Shown piece by piece: positions 62,000 to 64,000 of a stretch of 64,000 nucleotides of DNA. How positions within the stretch are numbered: the first letter of the stretch is position 1; every line of letters starts with the position of its first letter. A program made the position numbers and the translations under genes. This DNA is from Streptomyces sp. NBC_01116 (lineage in GTDB: Bacteria > Actinomycetota > Actinomycetes > Streptomycetales > Streptomycetaceae). Below the pieces are notes generated by a model that worked only from the letters and a program-made list of their open reading frames with translations, made no database searches and was not told the DNA's origin. The stretch lies in contig NZ_CP108644.1 of the NCBI RefSeq assembly GCF_041435495.1, forward strand, positions 3,395,501 through 3,459,500, written 5' to 3'.

Positions 62000-62395
62000 T
62001 CAGCGGTCCTTCGGGTCGATGAGCCACAGGCCCAGCACGACGAGGAACGACAGACAGAGGAAGCCGGCCCCCCACCAGGCGGTGCCGGTGTTGCCCTCCA
62101 TCCACTCGTCGATCAGGACCGTCAGTCCCCAGAGCTGGCCGATGACGACGGTCATGGCCAGGGTGAGCCGGGCGGTCAGCTTCGAGGAGCGCACGGGGTC
62201 CTGGTCGGTGCCCGCTCCGGGCCCGGGGCCGGTGTGCCGGACGCGCGGGTCCCCGTATCCGCTGGTGGGGCGGATCTGCGGATACCGCTCGTGGACGGGC
62301 CGGTTCAGCTCGGGGTCGGCGCTGCCGGGGTGGTACGTCGGGTAGTGGCTGCCGGGGGGCGGCAGGGGCTGCTCGGGGTGCGGGGTGTCGCTCAT
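62000..62395 (-). CDS. Small membrane protein
   Basis: 131 residues: a disordered Pro/His-rich half followed by two membrane segments (AMTVVIGQLWGLTVLID; GAGFLCLSFLVVLGLWLI). ATG 62395. It overlaps the Rieske stop (62392). Function unknown. Confidence 0.8.
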   Translation of the reverse strand: MSDTPHPEQPLPPPGSHYPTYHPGSADPELNRPVHERYPQIRPTSGYGDPRVRHTGPGPGAGTDQDPVRSSKLTARLTLAMTVVIGQLWGLTVLIDEWMEGNTGTAWWGAGFLCLSFLVVLGLWLIDPKDR

Positions 62396-63093
62396 GCCCG
62401 CCTGCCCGGGTTCTTTGCGGTGGCGGAGGTCTCGCCGGCGGCCCGGGGCGGGGCTTCGGCTCCGTTGCCGATGTCGGGGCAGCCGATGCGGGACGCGAGG
62501 TCGGGGCGGTCGCCGCCGAGCTGGCGGCAGAGGCCCGCCTCGATGCTCTCGCCGGAGCGGGTGGTCCCCACGGCCCAGATACTGCCGTCGTCCTGCTCGA
62601 TGACCACGACCTTGGGCAGCCCGCGCGGCGGCGGCCCCGCCGTGACCTCGCCGGACCGGGCGTCGAAGACTCCTTCGTGGCAGGGGCAGTACAGCTCGCC
62701 CTCCGTTCCCCGGTCCTTGCGCCAGAGCACGGCGCAGGCGAGGTGGGTGCAGACGGCGGAGTAGCCGACGAGAGTGCCGTCGTCGAGGCGGACGGCGACG
62801 GCCCGGTCCTCCTCGCCCGGGTAGCGGAAGGCGATCGACTCGCCGGGCTGGAGTCCCCCGGCGACGCGCTTCGCCTCGGGGGCCCTGCCCTCCTCGCCGT
62901 CGCCGTGGCGGTGGAGCATGCCCGCGGCCACCCCGATGCCGCCGACGGCGAGACCGCCGGAGACGGTGGTGACGATCCGGAGGTAGTCGCGCCGGGTGGT
63001 CAGGGAGTCGGCGGCGATCCGGTCCTGGAGCGCCTCGCGCGGGTCTCCCCCGGCGGGGTGCTCGGCACCCGGCTGCTGTTCGGTGACGCTCAT
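62392..63093 (-). CDS. Rieske [2Fe-2S] protein
   Basis: 233 residues, one N-terminal membrane segment (TTVSGGLAVGGIGVAAGML), then Rieske motifs CTHLAC and CPCHEG. ATG 63093 overlaps the upstream stop. Electron transfer with the following oxidoreductase. Confidence 0.92.
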   Translation of the reverse strand: MSVTEQQPGAEHPAGGDPREALQDRIAADSLTTRRDYLRIVTTVSGGLAVGGIGVAAGMLHRHGDGEEGRAPEAKRVAGGLQPGESIAFRYPGEEDRAVAVRLDDGTLVGYSAVCTHLACAVLWRKDRGTEGELYCPCHEGVFDARSGEVTAGPPPRGLPKVVVIEQDDGSIWAVGTTRSGESIEAGLCRQLGGDRPDLASRIGCPDIGNGAEAPPRAAGETSATAKNPGRRA

Positions 63094-63692
63094 CGACGGA
63101 CGTCCTTCCCGTTGATCTCGACGACGGGAAGCCCGCCGGGGACCGGCCACTGGACCCGTTCGGCGGGGACGACCATCGCCACGCCGGTGCGGACCTCGGT
63201 CTCGCCGAAGACGAAGGTGTCGGCGACCTGGACGCCGGGGCGCTCCGCCTGGAGCTCCTCGACGGTTCCGTAGAAGAGGGCTCCGGTCGGGCAGACCGTG
63301 GCGCACATGGGGGCGAGCCCGTAGGCGGTGCGGTCGTAGCAGAGGTTGCACTTCATCTGCAGTTTCGCCTGGAGGTCGATCTTCGGTACGCCGAAGGGGC
63401 AGGCGTTGACGCAGTTGGAGCAGCCGATGCAGCGGGTGGTGTCGGCCTGCTGCACCACGCCGTCCGCGGTCACCAGGATCGCGTCGGCGGGACAGACCTC
63501 GGCGCACGGGGCGACCGGGTCCTCGCAGTGCATGCAGACGGTGGGGAGGGAGGCGACGGAGTGGCCCTCGTCGGTGTAGTCGAGGTGGATCATCGATTTG
63601 CCGCGGTGGGAGTCGCATTCGCGGCAGGCGGAGACACAGGCCTGGCAGCCGATGCAGCGCCCCGGGTCGATGAAGATCGTTCTGCCCATCAT
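63090..63692 (-). CDS. 4Fe-4S ferredoxin-type subunit, HycB/PsrB-like
   Basis: 200 residues with four cysteine clusters (CIGCQACVSAC, CMHCEDPVAPCAEVC, CIGCSNCVNAC, CNLC). The polyferredoxin feeds a molybdopterin oxidoreductase. Double ATG 63692/63689 after GAGGAG; overlaps the Rieske gene. Confidence 0.93.
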   Translation of the reverse strand: MMGRTIFIDPGRCIGCQACVSACRECDSHRGKSMIHLDYTDEGHSVASLPTVCMHCEDPVAPCAEVCPADAILVTADGVVQQADTTRCIGCSNCVNACPFGVPKIDLQAKLQMKCNLCYDRTAYGLAPMCATVCPTGALFYGTVEELQAERPGVQVADTFVFGETEVRTGVAMVVPAERVQWPVPGGLPVVEINGKDVRR

Positions 63693-63698
63693 GGGGAC

Positions 63699-64000
63699 TC
63701 AGCTCCTCTCCGAGGTGCCACGGCCCTGGGGGGCCGTGGGAGGCAGCGGGTCGGTACGGGAGACCTGGGTCTCCGGGTAGGCGACATGGCCGGGAGCGAC
63801 CGGCGGGGCGGGGACCTCGTCGATCCGCTCGGCGTGCTCGATGCGGCAGGCGCACACCTTGTACTCGGGGATCTTGGACCGGGGGTCGAGGGCGTCGATG
63901 GTGAGGGCGTTGGCCGCGGTGGGCACCGGCCAGTGGTACGGGATGAACACGGTGTCGGGACGGATCGCCTCGGTGACCAGGGCGGGGAAGACCTCGCTGC
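63699..64000 (-). CDS. Molybdopterin oxidoreductase catalytic subunit, C-terminal part (cut by right edge)
   Basis: About 100 C-terminal residues visible, ending at TGA 63699. FIPYHWP and [25 protein letters not shown] match the C-terminal dinucleotide-binding end of nitrate reductase/formate dehydrogenase-like enzymes. It precedes the ferredoxin and Rieske genes in one operon, which together with the local Moco genes fits. Confidence 0.85.
   Translation of the reverse strand, partial: SEVFPALVTEAIRPDTVFIPYHWPVPTAANALTIDALDPRSKIPEYKVCACRIEHAERIDEVPAPPVAPGHVAYPETQVSRTDPLPPTAPQGRGTSERS

Overview
The window is high-GC actinobacterial DNA, most likely a Streptomyces chromosome. Support for this: the GC-rich codon bias that opens long shadow frames on both strands, frequent GTG/TTG starts, GTGA/ATGA stop-start overlaps, a bldA-type TTA codon in an accessory gene, a streptogrisin-like protease, and a core block containing SepX/GlpR, Glp, GalU, MoaC, MTAP and MscL homologues.

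Layout. Bases 1-2.1 kb hold the end of an unrecognised gene and a secreted S1-family protease. Bases 2.2-45.0 kb look like one biosynthetic gene cluster with four transcription units around a divergent promoter region (19.24-19.61 kb) and a long hairpin-rich leader (32.5-33.4 kb). (1) A leftward unit: Gfo/Idh-like protein, PheS, a PheT lacking its tRNA-binding EMAP domain, a strong hairpin, a type II thioesterase/TylF methyltransferase fusion, a 3321-residue PKS-NRPS (acyl-AMP ligase-ACP-KS-AT-ACP-luciferase-like monooxygenase-C-A-PCP) and an MFS exporter. (2) A rightward unit: AsnRS core without anticodon-binding domain, methyltransferase, MccF-like S66 peptidase, a small HTTM-partner protein, HTTM-like membrane protein, AlaRS-core/FDX-ACB chimera, MFS exporter, ATP-grasp ligase and a previously unmarked 37-residue peptide gene ending in GWW. 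(3) A leftward LuxR-type regulator and a small ORF-MFS-aldehyde dehydrogenase-like unit. (4) A rightward unit: ACP-KS-AT-AT-ACP-C protein, a separate A-PCP protein, a free KS-like protein whose first catalytic His is Asn, P450 and formyltransferase.

Bases 45.2-64 kb are ordinary core genome: S1-domain protein, tRNA-Ala(CGC), sepX/glpR, RimJ-type acetyltransferase, mogA/moaC/glp, galU, 5-FTHF cyclo-ligase, penicillin acylase family protein, cation/proton antiporter, MFS, FmdB-like zinc ribbon behind a CIRCE-like element, MTA phosphorylase, a SAF-type pilus protein, mscL, and the start of a molybdopterin oxidoreductase operon (Rieske, 4Fe-4S, catalytic subunit truncated by the window edge).

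How the cluster may work (inference). The assembly line should make an acyl/polyketide-amino acid product, tailored by the P450, formyltransferase and methyltransferases and exported by three MFS pumps. Its unusual part is the set of four aminoacyl-tRNA-synthetase-derived proteins, two lacking normal tRNA-recognition domains, with an MccF-like peptidase, an ATP-grasp ligase and a short peptide. Two readings fit: amino-acid activation onto carrier proteins or peptides, or production of an aminoacyl-adenylate-like inhibitor with resistance proteins. I cannot name the product.
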